A stretch of 64,000 nucleotides of DNA from DATFXM01 sp035315885 (lineage in GTDB: Bacteria > Acidobacteriota > Blastocatellia > UBA7656). A program made the translations under genes and the position numbers. Positions 45,961-55,767 of the stretch are shown in pieces. Location: NCBI GenBank assembly GCA_035315885.1, contig DATFXM010000200.1, positions 1 to 64,000 of the forward strand, given 5' to 3'. The stretch's first letter is position 1. Every line of letters begins with the position of its first letter. The notes beneath the pieces are model-generated. The model did no database searches and was not told where the DNA came from. It worked only from the letters and a program-made list of their open reading frames with translations.

Positions 45961-46800
45961 GCCTGTCGAATCCGAGAGGCCTTGTTGTTTTGTCCTTCGT
46001 CTTATCCGCCCGATTCAGCCGCGAGGGGGTACAACTAGTCATCGGCTGTCGGGTGGTCGTTCTAACATATATAAAAGGATTGGGCGCCAACGCTTTCGGT
46101 CCGAGAACAATTAAGTCTTCATTCCCAGCCCTCAAAGGCCCTAGCGGAGGAGGTTGCTAGTGTGCACACCCCGGTTGGAGGTGTCTGAAGAGCTAGAGCC
46201 GATTCAGCGCGACTGGCAGCATCGTTTTTTCAAATCACCCTCCCATTCAGCAGCAAGATTTGCCGCTGGCACGCCGCAGGGTGTTACTCAAAATTGAATA
46301 GGGATCGACGGGTCTCCTGGAGCAACCATCAACACGTTCTCGATTGTCGCTGTCTTCCGCATCGGAGCAACGACCCTTGTAGAGAGAACTGGCGGATGCC
46401 TGTCTTCTTCAAGGCGGCTAGCATCACTCGCGCAACATCACTCGCGCAACCCGAGAGTATTCGAAGAACAACTTATACCCACGTCCCAAGCTACGGTAGC
46501 TCGTAGAAGCCGCCATCCCATGTATTCGCCGCGACCCCCACGAATCGCTCTTTGAGAAAGCTTTTTGGATCCTAAAGCGTTTCGCCTGAAAACAAAGCCG
46601 TTCAGCTAACGCCCCTCGAATCTGTGAGGGAACATCTCAAATCGCGTGCATTCATCCAGGCACTTGTCGAGTTAATGGGCTTATACTTACCATTTGCTGC
46701 GGCCATATTGCAAGCCCTAAAAATCCGACAGTCGCTTTTTCGTGGATTCGGCCACTTGTATCGGAATCCCGAGAATCGGAAGGACCGGTGGGCGCAGATA
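45961..46800. other. Intergenic stretch with tandem 14-base duplication
   Basis: No convincing gene in about 840 bases. The word CATCACTCGCGCAA is directly duplicated at 46422-46435 and 46436-46449. CTTCTTCAAGGCGGCT near 46405 also occurs near 29208 as GTTCTTCAAGGCGGCT, hinting at shared repeat ancestry. Confidence 0.45.
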
Positions 46801-46904
46801 TGAGTCCTGAGTCCCGAGTTCTGAGTCTGAGTCGACTCCGGGGGGCGATGACTCAGAATTTCAGTCCTCAGAACTCAGAACTCAAAACTCCGGGCTCAGA
46901 ACTC
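46801..46904. repeat. Heptamer palindrome, copy 3
   Basis: Left arm 46801-46833 (TGAGTCC, TGAGTCC, CGAGTTC, TGAGTC units), right arm 46851-46904 (ACTCAGA units, diverged). Its right end CAGAACTCTCTTG matches the right flank of copy 4 (CAGAACAGTACTCTCTTG). It lies 22 bases beyond the stop of the minus-strand gene at 46927. Confidence 0.75.
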
Positions 46905-46926
46905 TCTTGGCGGTACCGAAATGCCG

Positions 46927-47523
46927 CTAATGTGCCTCTCTTCTGCTGATAAGGCTCGAATAGACCAGCCATTTACCGTCGAGGAACCCTCCCACGACCG
47001 AGTAGACCTCGCTGGTCGAGCCAGTGTTGACCTTCCAATTGCGAAACAGTTTTTCTGAAGGTTTCGATTCCAGCTTCACGCTCCCACCCATGCGATAAAC
47101 CTGTTGCGCGAACCTGCCACCTGAAAGCGAGACGTCTGAATTACCGACTATTGACGTGGCAAGCCGCTTATACGACTCCTCAGTCTGCGCAGCGGCACGA
47201 GCCCGCTCGGCGTCCTCCGCGTTTCGCGTGTCGACGGTTTTCTGAAGGTCGTCTGCTCGACGGCTGAGTGAGACGTTCTGGTCTGCGAACTGCCTTCTCG
47301 CATTGTCGGCCCGTTCGGCTGCCGCCAAGCTTGTAATGAGCAGCATCAGCGTCCCAACAAGTCCTCCACTCACCAGAATCAGTCCGAGAACAAGCCACCT
47401 TCTTTTCAATGCCTCGCCCTCGATGATTTGAGACCTTATAAGGTCCACGTCACCCTGTGTATAGTTGATGATCCACTCTCTTTGTAGTCGGGGGGTCCTA
47501 ACTGTGTGTACGCTCGTTGTCAT
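46927..47523 (-). CDS. Hypothetical membrane protein with coiled coil (198 aa)
   Basis: Not recognised. ATG 47523 has a strong ribosome site (AGGAGGT). A cytoplasmic N-terminus is followed by one membrane helix (WLVLGLILVSGGLVGTLMLLITSL, about 42-66), an extracytoplasmic coiled coil rich in Ala/Arg/Asp/Glu (AERADNARRQFADQNVSLSRRADDLQKTV, 68-100), and a C-terminal domain with FRNWKVNTGSTSEVYSVVGGFLDGKWLVYSSL. The single-pass layout suggests an envelope sensor or scaffold; that is only inference. Confidence 0.68.
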   Translation of the reverse strand: MTTSVHTVRTPRLQREWIINYTQGDVDLIRSQIIEGEALKRRWLVLGLILVSGGLVGTLMLLITSLAAAERADNARRQFADQNVSLSRRADDLQKTVDTRNAEDAERARAAAQTEESYKRLATSIVGNSDVSLSGGRFAQQVYRMGGSVKLESKPSEKLFRNWKVNTGSTSEVYSVVGGFLDGKWLVYSSLISRREAH

Positions 47524-47869
47524 ACGAGTACCTCCTGCTTTGCTCACAACTGCGAAACGCGTGTTGCCATCAGACCATGGCGGTTGCCGGCCGGCTCAGT
47601 ACGGTTGGAGGAACCTTGGGGCATCTGTCCTGGAAGCAACTGTCGCTCCAAGACGCACGCTTTCGGGACACGAGGCAGCACTGCAATCTGAGACTTTTTT
47701 GAAAGGTAATGTCAATCATTTGTCGCAAAAAGGGTTGGCGTGCGGCTTGGAAACCCCTGGATCTCGTGGAAGCCGTGACGAACGCGTTGTTCACCCGCTG
47801 TCACCTGATTCGCTTCCGCACATCGGCGCTCCCGCCTGTTCGTCCTTAGTTCATAGGGAAGGCTTCAGT
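47524..47869. other. Intergenic stretch with one dispersed repeat
   Basis: About 345 bases with no credible gene. It contains GGAAACC element copy 3 (47738-47770). Confidence 0.4.
47738..47770. repeat. GGAAACC element, copy 3
   Basis: GCGTGCGGCTTGGAAACCCC followed by TGGATCTCGTGGAA. It aligns with 30629-30660 apart from a short gap, and both are preceded by GGGTTG. Confidence 0.4.
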
Positions 47870-48523
47870 TCATACCGAAGGCCTTTTGCCCAGGGCGCAG
47901 ATCCAACCTTTGTCGTATTCCTCAGTGACTTGAACATCGATAAACCCGGCGTTCAAAAAGAGCTCGCGATGCTCATCTACATCCAGGTTCGCGTACGAAT
48001 AATCCATCCTCTTCATCATTTCAGCAAATTTCTGAACCTGCCGGTCGAATTTCCCGCCCTTGTAGACCTCAGCAATGACGATCAGCGCTCCGCCAGGTTT
48101 CAGTACGCGTAAGACCTCCCTCATATCCGACGGTAAGTCGGGCCAGTAAAAGTGATTTTCGACCGCTGTGGCGAGATCAAACATCTGATCCTGAAACGGC
48201 AGGTGCGACACTGAGCCCTGCTTGATTTCGACACGACCCGTCTGGATCCAGAGTCGGTTGTACTTCTTGGAGGTGTCAACACTCGTTTCCGAGTGATCGA
48301 CACCGTAAACCTTACCTCTTGTGGCGATAGCCGCCAGCTTTGAAATAGTCCTTCCTCCTCCGCAGCCGATGTCCAATATCCTGGCGTAGTCGTTGATCGA
48401 GACATGCTCGAGTCCCCAGTCCGTCAACTTGGAATGGCGCCGATTCATACTCTTAAGATTCTGTCTACCGAGCCAGCCGGAAGGGTTCCGGACCTGATTC
48501 AGCACCTTACTCGCGAAGCTCAT
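47870..48523 (-). CDS. Class I SAM-dependent methyltransferase
   Basis: 217 residues. SAM-binding motif I ILDIGCGGGRTISKLA near residue 49, motif II acidic VYGVDHSE, then HLPFQDQMFDLATAVENHFYWPDL and VLRVLKPGGALIVIAEV. It belongs to the Methyltransf_11/UbiE-like group; the acceptor is unknown. Ribosome site GAGGG, eight bases upstream. Transcribed alone and divergent from the phytase-like gene. Confidence 0.88.
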   Translation of the reverse strand: MSFASKVLNQVRNPSGWLGRQNLKSMNRRHSKLTDWGLEHVSINDYARILDIGCGGGRTISKLAAIATRGKVYGVDHSETSVDTSKKYNRLWIQTGRVEIKQGSVSHLPFQDQMFDLATAVENHFYWPDLPSDMREVLRVLKPGGALIVIAEVYKGGKFDRQVQKFAEMMKRMDYSYANLDVDEHRELFLNAGFIDVQVTEEYDKGWICALGKRPSV

Positions 48524-48767
48524 AGCGTTTCCCTCTACTTACAATCAGAGGATTTTAACAATATTTAAGGCCTGCTTAAGTCAATCGTGACCTTCGCAAT
48601 CGAGAATCGCAGTTCTGAGTCGAGGGGCGATTCAGATCGCAAAGCTACAAGGATCCCGAACACCTCACTGTTGTTTTACCTCGCACACCAAATAGAGGCC
48701 TTTTGCGCACCACGGCTTGGTCTCCAACATTTCATTAGTACGTTTTTTCTAAAGGAGTGGAACTGCA

Positions 48768-50006
48768 ATGTTGAGAAAAATCGTGCGTACCCACGCTCCG
48801 GTGATCGCGTTTTCGCTTCTGGTAATAGGCATTGTGCAAACCCAATCTCACGCGCAGACGTTGACAGGTCGCGCCGTACTACCGGCAGACACGTTTGCGC
48901 CTGGCCCCACGTCGGGCCAGTTCATCGCTCCCGCCAACGGGCGCATTCCACCGTTCGCCAAGCAACCGGTTCAGGGTTTCTCGGCCGTTTTGAAAGGGCC
49001 TGGAGACAGCTTCCTCGTGATGTGCGACAACGGCTTTGGCGCAAAGGCAAACTCGGCCGACTTCGTCCTTCGCGTTTACCAGGTCGATCCCGACTTCAAA
49101 ACCAAATCCCGCGGGACCGGCACGGTGGCCTTCAGGATCTTTTTTACTCTCAGCGACCCGGATCACAAGGTCAATTTCCCGATTGTCGCCGACCATATGC
49201 AGTACCCGAACAGCTCGATCGATGTTGACCCCGCCATCCGAAACGGGCGCCTGCTGACCGGCGCCGATTTCGACATAGAGTCATTTCGACAGGCACACGA
49301 CGGCACGTTCTGGTTTGGAGACGAGTTCGGTCCGTTCCTGGTGCACACTGATGCCAGTGGCAAAGTGCTTGAAGCTCCGTTCCCCCTCGCCGGGGTCGCT
49401 TCTCCTGACGATCCACTGGGCAGACCGACCAGTCTTGCCAGCAGCAAAGGATTTGAAGGCATGGCGATCTTACCCGATGGCAAGCGGCTGTATCCGCTTC
49501 TTGAGGGTCCGCTGACGACCGATCCGGACAAACATCGACTGATCATCAACGAGTTTGATCTGGCCACGAAAGCTTACACCGGGAGACAGTTCTTCTATCG
49601 GATGGAGGACACCACGCAAAGCGGACAGTCAATAGGTGACTTCACCGCGGTAAGCGATCACCGCTTTCTGGTGATCGAGCGGGACAGCGGGCAAGGCGCG
49701 AGTGCTCACTTCAAGAAAATTTTCCTCGTGGATTTTGAGGATATTGACTCGAACGGCTTCCTCGTTAAGCACCAGATCGCCGACTTGCTGAACATTGCCG
49801 ATCCAGACGACATCGGTGGAACGGGGACTGGCGTCTTCACATTCCCATTCGTCACGATCGAAAGCGTCCTGCCGCTCAGCGCTAACACCTTGCTGGTGAT
49901 TAACGACAACAACTATCCGTTTAGCACTGGGAGGGTCGCGGGACAGCCGGATGACGACGAGTTCATAATCATCAAGCTCGACCGACCCCTGTCAGAGAAG
50001 AAGTAG
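48768..50006 (+). CDS. Exported phytase-like esterase family protein (PF13449)
   Basis: 412 residues, ribosome site AAAGGAGT. Signal peptide (APVIAFSLLVIGIVQTQSHAQ), then the phytase-like beta-propeller: PVQGFSAVLKGPGDSFLVMCDNGFGAKANSADF, DFDIESFRQAHDGTFWFGDEFGPFLVHTDASGKVLE, KGFEGMAILPDGKRLYPLLEGPL and LLVINDNNYPFSTGR. The family is named for esterase-like activity of phytase, but the true substrate is rarely known. It probably acts in the periplasm. Confidence 0.88.
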   Translation: MLRKIVRTHAPVIAFSLLVIGIVQTQSHAQTLTGRAVLPADTFAPGPTSGQFIAPANGRIPPFAKQPVQGFSAVLKGPGDSFLVMCDNGFGAKANSADFVLRVYQVDPDFKTKSRGTGTVAFRIFFTLSDPDHKVNFPIVADHMQYPNSSIDVDPAIRNGRLLTGADFDIESFRQAHDGTFWFGDEFGPFLVHTDASGKVLEAPFPLAGVASPDDPLGRPTSLASSKGFEGMAILPDGKRLYPLLEGPLTTDPDKHRLIINEFDLATKAYTGRQFFYRMEDTTQSGQSIGDFTAVSDHRFLVIERDSGQGASAHFKKIFLVDFEDIDSNGFLVKHQIADLLNIADPDDIGGTGTGVFTFPFVTIESVLPLSANTLLVINDNNYPFSTGRVAGQPDDDEFIIIKLDRPLSEKK

Positions 50007-50043
50007 TTGAACCTGACTCGACAACCGCGCATCGGTCGCGGTG

Positions 50044-50118
50044 TTCGCAAAGACCGCAAGTCAGGGAAACTTTGCGGTCTTTGCGAAACTTTGCGTTCTT
50101 TGCGTGAAACCCGCCTCG
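50044..50118. repeat. Inverted repeat of the TTTGCG family
   Basis: Perfect 16-base arms TTCGCAAAGACCGCAA (50044-50059) and TTGCGGTCTTTGCGAA (50072-50087), then CTTTGCGTGAAACCCG (50098-50113), identical to 18392-18407. It lies between convergent genes and may serve as a bidirectional 3' structure. Confidence 0.7.
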
Positions 50119-50174
50119 GTTCGTCGCCCATAGCGAGGACGCTGTCGAGAAATCACTCAACGAAACTAGCTCGA

Positions 50175-52670
50175 CTATTGCAGCAACGCGCTTCTTACTG
50201 GCGCAGGCATCTGAGTACCTTTGAGCGCATCCCACAAAATCTCGTTCAATTCGTCGAAGTCCGCTCGATCGTAGTCTGAAAAATCGAGGCGTGCGGAGCG
50301 GCGCGCTCCTTCGCCGGTTGCCGGGTTCTTAGCCAACAGATCGACTCTCGAAGGTTCGTGACTGTACGCCGTCAGTGTTGGCGACGTGGTGAACACTTTG
50401 TAGAGCGGCGTCGCTAGCGCATCGTATTGCGTCATCGGCGGAAGTCCCAGAATCAATTCCATCGTGCGCAAGTAGGAGACTGTCGTATACATCGTGCTGT
50501 CCACGACACCCTTTTTCACATAAGGCGAATACACCAGACCTACGGTTCGGCGCGCGTCCACGTGATCCGGACCATTCTGCGCGTCGTCTTCGATGACAAA
50601 TATCGCGGTCTCGGGCCAGAACTTTGAGTTGCTGACCGCCTCAATGATCATGCCAAGCGCCAAGTCGTTTGAGGCGACGCACGCCGTCGGAGTGAACCTG
50701 CCCGCCGTTAAACCGTCCGTATGATCCTCGCCGAGCGACATGACCATGAAATTCCACCATTCTCCGCGCGCTTCGGCCTCTTTCAGTTCCTTGACGAAGA
50801 CCTCGGCGAGTTTTGTATCGCGCTGCCGGCCGAGACTCATTTTTAGTTTCAACCATTCGTCGCTGACATGATCCTTCAAATCGTGGCTGCCGACAAAAAC
50901 GGGCTCATTGTCGGGCGATGAACGGAACGACGCAAATTCGCCGTAGCTGCGATAGCTCTTCCCGTGTTTCTTGCAGTTGTCCCAGAGATAACCGGCGGGA
51001 GACGCAGTCAGCCGTTCATCGGCATCTGGCTGGCCGCGACGGCTGTAGCTATTAACCCAGGCCTTCTGAGTAAAGTCGGTCGCGTACGCCGCGTTCGACC
51101 ACTGGTGACCATCCTGCGACACTTCACCGTTGCAGTAGAGATTGTCGAGGATGACTGACTCGCGGGCCACTTTGTGTGCGTTGGGCGTCACGTCCTGACC
51201 GAAGAGCGTCAACGCCGGCTCACCGTTTCCCTTTCCCAGATCTCCAAACACCTGATCGTAGGTTCGGTTCTCTCTGATGATGTAGAGAACATGTTTGATT
51301 TTAGGGAAAACCTCTTTTGCGACCTGAGCCGCTTGAACCTTGTCGGTGTTCGTCTCCGGCAACGGAAAGTTGGCTTTGACGTGCGAAGTGTATCGGGCCA
51401 GTTGCTCCTTGTCCGGAACGTCGATTATCGAAAGCGTACCCGCCAGCTTGGCTCCAATGTAGTCGTAAGATCTCCTGGGGTCAGGTGAAGAGACTTTGTA
51501 ATCAGTTGCGGCCGGAAAATTGCCGCCTGAATTCAACCCGCCCTTGCCGGCACCCACAAAGAGCCGCTTGCCGTCGGGAGAGACTGCAAGTGCCGTCGGA
51601 TACCAGGTTGTTGGAATGAATCCGAGCACCACCGATTCGCGCGGATTCGCAATATCGATAACTGCAACATCGTTATTGTCGCTGTTGGCGACATACAGTC
51701 GCTTGCCATCCTTGGTGATCGCCAGCGCGGTGGGCGTGGAACCGACCGGAGCATTCACATCAAACGAGGTTCTGATCGTCTCAATTACCTTGCCGTCGCG
51801 AAGTACGCTGACATTGTTCGAACCTGCGTTTGCGACGAACAACCTGCCGTCCGGGGCATAAGCCAAATCGTTCGGATGACTGCCGACTTTCACCCGCGCT
51901 GATTCTTTCAATGTTTTCGCGTCAAGCAGGCTGACTGATTCGTCGCCCCAGTTGGATACCGAGATCTGTCTGCCATTCGGCGTGACCGCGGCGGCGTAAG
52001 GCCTATAACCCACCTTCATCGAGATCTGCGTTTTGAAGTCCGCGCCACTCAGAAGGTACACCGTATCATTCTGTGTGTTGACCACGTAGAGTGAGCCGTC
52101 GTCTCCACAAGTGACACCAGCGACGAATCGCTCTTTCTCTTCAAGACCATTAATCTCCACCGATGGCTCGATCTTCAGCCTCCCATCCTTTTGCTGCAGT
52201 CTCATGACTGGAAGGCGTAGTGCTTCCATCGCCTCGTGAGCCAGTCCTTTTCCTCTTGCCCCATCCAGAAACTGTCGCGTAGGAGCCCCGCCACCCGAGA
52301 CATAGATCGTGCCAGTCGCCGGATTCAGCGACATCCCAGTCCAGATTTTTCCAACATTGACCGTGTCGACCATTTTTCCGGTCTGCACGTCAATCCTGCT
52401 GACGCTGTGGTCGTGCCATCCGGCTGTACTCGCGAATAGGTTCTTGCCGTCCGCGCTCGCGATGATTTTCATCACCATATCACCCGGCAATACGATGTGC
52501 TGACCCGCCGGAGTGATGCGCCAGCCATTCGGCAAGACTACGGATTGCGTCTTGGCATCAGGGCCAGGTTTGAGGACGCCAGTCCAGACTGCCAGCTTCT
52601 TGAGGCCTCCTGCCAGAACCAGAACGGTTGTCAACAAAGTTGCGGCGGACACGAATAGAATTCGGCGCAT
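50175..52670 (-). CDS. YncE-type beta-propeller fused to phosphoesterase domain
   Basis: 831 residues from ATG 52670 (GAGGA upstream). A signal helix is followed by a YVTN/YncE seven-bladed propeller (about 50-430; repeated AYAPDGRLFVANAGSNNVSVLRDGKV-type units), then an alkaline-phosphatase-like phosphoesterase domain (IKHVLYIIRENRTYDQVFGDLGKGNG from about 455, CNGEVSQDGHQWSNAAYATDF, FVIEDDAQNGPDHVDARRTVGLVYSPYV). The combination is known in soil bacteria; the substrate is uncertain (phosphodiester or phospholipid). Confidence 0.88.
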   Translation of the reverse strand: MRRILFVSAATLLTTVLVLAGGLKKLAVWTGVLKPGPDAKTQSVVLPNGWRITPAGQHIVLPGDMVMKIIASADGKNLFASTAGWHDHSVSRIDVQTGKMVDTVNVGKIWTGMSLNPATGTIYVSGGGAPTRQFLDGARGKGLAHEAMEALRLPVMRLQQKDGRLKIEPSVEINGLEEKERFVAGVTCGDDGSLYVVNTQNDTVYLLSGADFKTQISMKVGYRPYAAAVTPNGRQISVSNWGDESVSLLDAKTLKESARVKVGSHPNDLAYAPDGRLFVANAGSNNVSVLRDGKVIETIRTSFDVNAPVGSTPTALAITKDGKRLYVANSDNNDVAVIDIANPRESVVLGFIPTTWYPTALAVSPDGKRLFVGAGKGGLNSGGNFPAATDYKVSSPDPRRSYDYIGAKLAGTLSIIDVPDKEQLARYTSHVKANFPLPETNTDKVQAAQVAKEVFPKIKHVLYIIRENRTYDQVFGDLGKGNGEPALTLFGQDVTPNAHKVARESVILDNLYCNGEVSQDGHQWSNAAYATDFTQKAWVNSYSRRGQPDADERLTASPAGYLWDNCKKHGKSYRSYGEFASFRSSPDNEPVFVGSHDLKDHVSDEWLKLKMSLGRQRDTKLAEVFVKELKEAEARGEWWNFMVMSLGEDHTDGLTAGRFTPTACVASNDLALGMIIEAVSNSKFWPETAIFVIEDDAQNGPDHVDARRTVGLVYSPYVKKGVVDSTMYTTVSYLRTMELILGLPPMTQYDALATPLYKVFTTSPTLTAYSHEPSRVDLLAKNPATGEGARRSARLDFSDYDRADFDELNEILWDALKGTQMPAPVRSALLQ

Positions 52671-52943
52671 GATTTGATCCTCAATGAACGGGAGATGGTT
52701 TTGTTGCTCGACGTTCTCTCGACTTCGCAGCCCCACTTTAGCTGCCAGATTCTAGTATTTTATTAGCCGGATGTCAGGTGCGATTGAACGAAGCATTAAC
52801 TGATTGTGAAAATCCCGTGGCGTAACGAGCACCTGGTGTCGTCAGGCGAAAGTTCGCATCAGGTCTGCCGGTTGGTGTAACGACCACAAATCAGCTACAT
52901 TGATTGACCACTTGTCTCGCGAACTCCGAAATCTCACGACTAT

Positions 52944-54494
52944 ATGAAGCACTGTCCGACTTGCCACCGTGTTTACACCGATGACGCGCTTAATTTCTGT
53001 CGTAGTGACGGCGCACCGCTTGTTGCGGACTCAGCTTCTTCGGAGTCTGCCTCTACGGTGATACTCAACGGCTCGAAGGGCTTCGACAGCTCGTCTTCAA
53101 AACCAATCACGCCATCTATCGCTGTGTTGCCGTTCGTGAACATAAGCGCTGATCTCGAGAACGAATATTTTTGCGACGGGCTGGCTGAAGAGCTAATTAA
53201 CGCACTGGCGAGAATCGAAGAGCTGAAGGTAGCCGCGAGAACATCTGCATTTTCATTCAAAGGAAAGCAGGAAGATGTGCGCGAGATAGGTCGCAGGCTG
53301 GGAGTAGGAAGCGTTCTGGAAGGAAGCGTCAGAAAAACCGGCGACCAGCTCAGGATTACCGCGCAACTGATCGATGTAGGCGATGGGTATCCGGTCTGGT
53401 CAGGACGATACGACAGGCGACTTGCAGATATATTCACAATACAAGAAGAGATAACCCTTGCAATAGTGAACGGTTTGAAGTTGCGACTGCAACCGACGGA
53501 CAGAGCTGCGTTGTTAAAGAGATACACCGACAATGCCGAGGCATATCAGCTCTATCTAAAGGGTCGATATCACCAGAACAAGTGGACTCCTGAAGGACTG
53601 CGTAAGAGTGTGCAGTATTTCGAAGAGGCAATTGCAACAGACAGTGACTACGCGCTGGCCTATGCTGGTTTGGCCGATTCTTACACCAGCCTCTACGCGT
53701 CCGAGGCATTTAGTTTGCCACCGAGTCAGACTGCAACTAAGGCGAGAACCGCAGCAAAAAAGGCGATCGATATAGACAATGCCCTCGCCGAAGCGCATGC
53801 CTCGCTCGCAACGGTCAATCTCAATTTTGATTGGGACTTCAAGAGCGCGGAAAAAGAGTTCCAAACTGCCCTCGAACTGAATCCAAACTATTCGAATGGA
53901 TACCATCTATATTCGCACTATCTGATCGCACTGGGTCGGATGGATGAGTCACTTGCTGCAAGCAGAAAGGCCCTGGAGCTTAATCCGCTCGACCTTGAAA
54001 CCAATATCCACCTCGGATGGCATTACTATTTCGCACGAGACTACGACCGTGCCATCGACATCGCGCGAACCACTCTTGAGATGGATTCCGCATTCAGCGA
54101 GGCGCTCTGGTTTACCGGGTGGTCGTTTGTACAAAAGGGGCAATACGATGACGCGATTGAGGCTTATAAGCGCAGCAGGTCACTGCAGGAAAACCATGAG
54201 ATCCTGGCTTGGCTAGGCCACGCGTACGCTCTCTCCGGCGATCGAAAAGAGGCGCAGGAATTCCTGAATAAGATCAACGAAGACTCGAACCAGATGTACG
54301 TCTCACCTTACTGGCCTGCAATAATCTGTCTCGGTTTGGACCAGACAGATGAAACTTTTGAATGGTTGCAACGAGCTTATGACGAGCGCAATTCCTGGCT
54401 GATCTATTTGGGAGTTAATCCAATTTTTGATTCGCTCAGGTCCGATGTTCGATTTAGAACTCTCATGCGGCTCGTGGGGCTCAGTGCGTCGTAA
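52944..54494 (+). CDS. Zinc-ribbon, TolB/FlgO-like and TPR protein
   Basis: 516 residues. N-terminal zinc-ribbon-like CPTCHRVYTDDALNFCRSDG (4-23). A FlgO/TolB-like domain follows (SIAVLPFVNISADLENEYFCDGLAEELINAL, VLEGSVRKTGDQLRITAQLIDVGDGYPVWSGRYDR; 55-175), then TPR repeats (210-500; AEKEFQTALELNPNYSNGYHLYSHYLIALGR and others). Relatives are often fused to Ser/Thr kinases or cyclases, but no catalytic domain is seen here. It is probably a cytoplasmic scaffold or regulator. Confidence 0.82.
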   Translation: MKHCPTCHRVYTDDALNFCRSDGAPLVADSASSESASTVILNGSKGFDSSSSKPITPSIAVLPFVNISADLENEYFCDGLAEELINALARIEELKVAARTSAFSFKGKQEDVREIGRRLGVGSVLEGSVRKTGDQLRITAQLIDVGDGYPVWSGRYDRRLADIFTIQEEITLAIVNGLKLRLQPTDRAALLKRYTDNAEAYQLYLKGRYHQNKWTPEGLRKSVQYFEEAIATDSDYALAYAGLADSYTSLYASEAFSLPPSQTATKARTAAKKAIDIDNALAEAHASLATVNLNFDWDFKSAEKEFQTALELNPNYSNGYHLYSHYLIALGRMDESLAASRKALELNPLDLETNIHLGWHYYFARDYDRAIDIARTTLEMDSAFSEALWFTGWSFVQKGQYDDAIEAYKRSRSLQENHEILAWLGHAYALSGDRKEAQEFLNKINEDSNQMYVSPYWPAIICLGLDQTDETFEWLQRAYDERNSWLIYLGVNPIFDSLRSDVRFRTLMRLVGLSAS

Positions 54495-54570
54495 TTAACC
54501 GCCGGCCCAATACGAGAGCCCAGCTACTTAGCGTCATTCTCGACACAAACTCGTTCGGCTCGCTTAGCAA

Positions 54571-55098
54571 TCAGCTTGATTCTTTTTCCTTCTGACGAAG
54601 TGCGACTGATCGGCCCCGTTCAGGCAAATCAAGAGTAGTGTGCTCGGTCACCGAACCCGGCACCGCAGGTTGCTGTACGTTTTTGTCGAGACCCGCTGTC
54701 AGAAATTCGCTTGGACGCTGAAGTGATTTAGGAGCTGCGTGACCGACTTGAGGTTTTGCCGCCGACAACAGACGATTCGCGCGTTTCAAGTCTGTCTTAC
54801 CGATTAACATCAGGGGGAAACCAAACAACACGCCTAGCAACACATTTATCATCCCGATAGTGCTGAAAGTCTGATCGCCAAGGGCGATGCCAAGTATCGT
54901 CAGCAGGATTCCTATGATTGTGAAAACGATCAGCGTCGCGATCCCGGCGTTCAGCCACTTCGTTCCGGCTGTTAATTTCTCCAGCGATTCCGATGCGACT
55001 CCGTCTATAGCCAGTCGAACATCTGATAGCGCCTGCCCACACTGTCGACAATAACCCTGCTCAAGACCATTCTCCGTTGCGCATCGTGGGCAAAACAT
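54571..55098 (-). CDS. Zinc-ribbon membrane protein (175 aa)
   Basis: An N-terminal zinc ribbon (FCPRCATENGLEQGYCRQCGQAL, two CxxC pairs) is followed by two membrane helices (GIATLIVFTIIGILLTILGIAL and IGMINVLLGVLFGFPLMLIG, about 50-95) and a soluble C-terminal tail. It is a common acidobacterial type of unknown function. ATG 55098 is chosen over a TTG one codon upstream. It converges with the TPR gene. Confidence 0.75.
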   Translation of the reverse strand: MFCPRCATENGLEQGYCRQCGQALSDVRLAIDGVASESLEKLTAGTKWLNAGIATLIVFTIIGILLTILGIALGDQTFSTIGMINVLLGVLFGFPLMLIGKTDLKRANRLLSAAKPQVGHAAPKSLQRPSEFLTAGLDKNVQQPAVPGSVTEHTTLDLPERGRSVALRQKEKESS

Positions 55099-55263
55099 CA
55101 ATGGCTCTACCGCCCTTTACTAGCGTTATATTCACAAGAGCATATCACAGGAAGCCGAAGAAGCCGCCGAGCCACTCGCTGCCTGCGACGCTATTGATGG
55201 GGAGCAGACGTGATTTCGTATGTGGATCTCGTTAGGACCTCGCGCATGCGGACGAGAGCCAAT

Positions 55264-55767
55264 CTAGTGGTCCGCCACAATTGAGACCTTCTTGAGTACC
55301 GCTTCTGTCTGTTTGCAATGACTGTCCTCGTGTTCAGCCATTCTCGTCGCGTAACTGTATACCGTCTGGTAACGCCCTTTTGTGGTGCCCGAAAACGTCG
55401 CCGAGCGCGACCAGTCTTTTCTTGGCAGGCGGCTCAACACCTTCAGCAGCTCGAGCCTCTGATGAGTAAAGGCAGACAACGAAGACTGAAAATCGAGTCG
55501 GTCATAGTCGGTCTTTCGAACCCAGGTTCGCGGAGAAAGGTAGCGCAATTTCGGAGCATCCTCCGCAATCATCGTCAGAATGCTCTTACCCCAAACATCT
55601 GCACAAGCACGTAAGTGCGCGAGAATGTCAGTTGCCGACCATGCGTCTACACCAGGGCGCTGTTTCAAAACAGAATCGGGCAGGCCATGTGCGAGAGCTG
55701 CGAGCCTATTAGGCGTGGCCTTTAAGAGATCAAGCACCAAGTCGGTCTGCAGTTGATTGCTCTTCAT
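55264..55767 (-). CDS. DinB-like protein
   Basis: 167 residues from ATG 55767 (the upstream extension to 55842 is not family-like). DinB four-helix bundle features: LVLDLLKATPNRLAALAHGL, WSATDILAHLRACADVWG with a candidate metal His, and RMAEHEDSHCKQTEAVLK with further His. DinB-like proteins are metal-dependent, some acting as thiol transferases; the substrate here is unknown. Confidence 0.78.
   Translation of the reverse strand: MKSNQLQTDLVLDLLKATPNRLAALAHGLPDSVLKQRPGVDAWSATDILAHLRACADVWGKSILTMIAEDAPKLRYLSPRTWVRKTDYDRLDFQSSLSAFTHQRLELLKVLSRLPRKDWSRSATFSGTTKGRYQTVYSYATRMAEHEDSHCKQTEAVLKKVSIVADH

Noticed and set aside
45862..46904. Heptamer repeats considered as a CRISPR array
   Set aside because: The units are 7 bases, contiguous and arranged as palindrome arms, with no spacers and no cas genes nearby.
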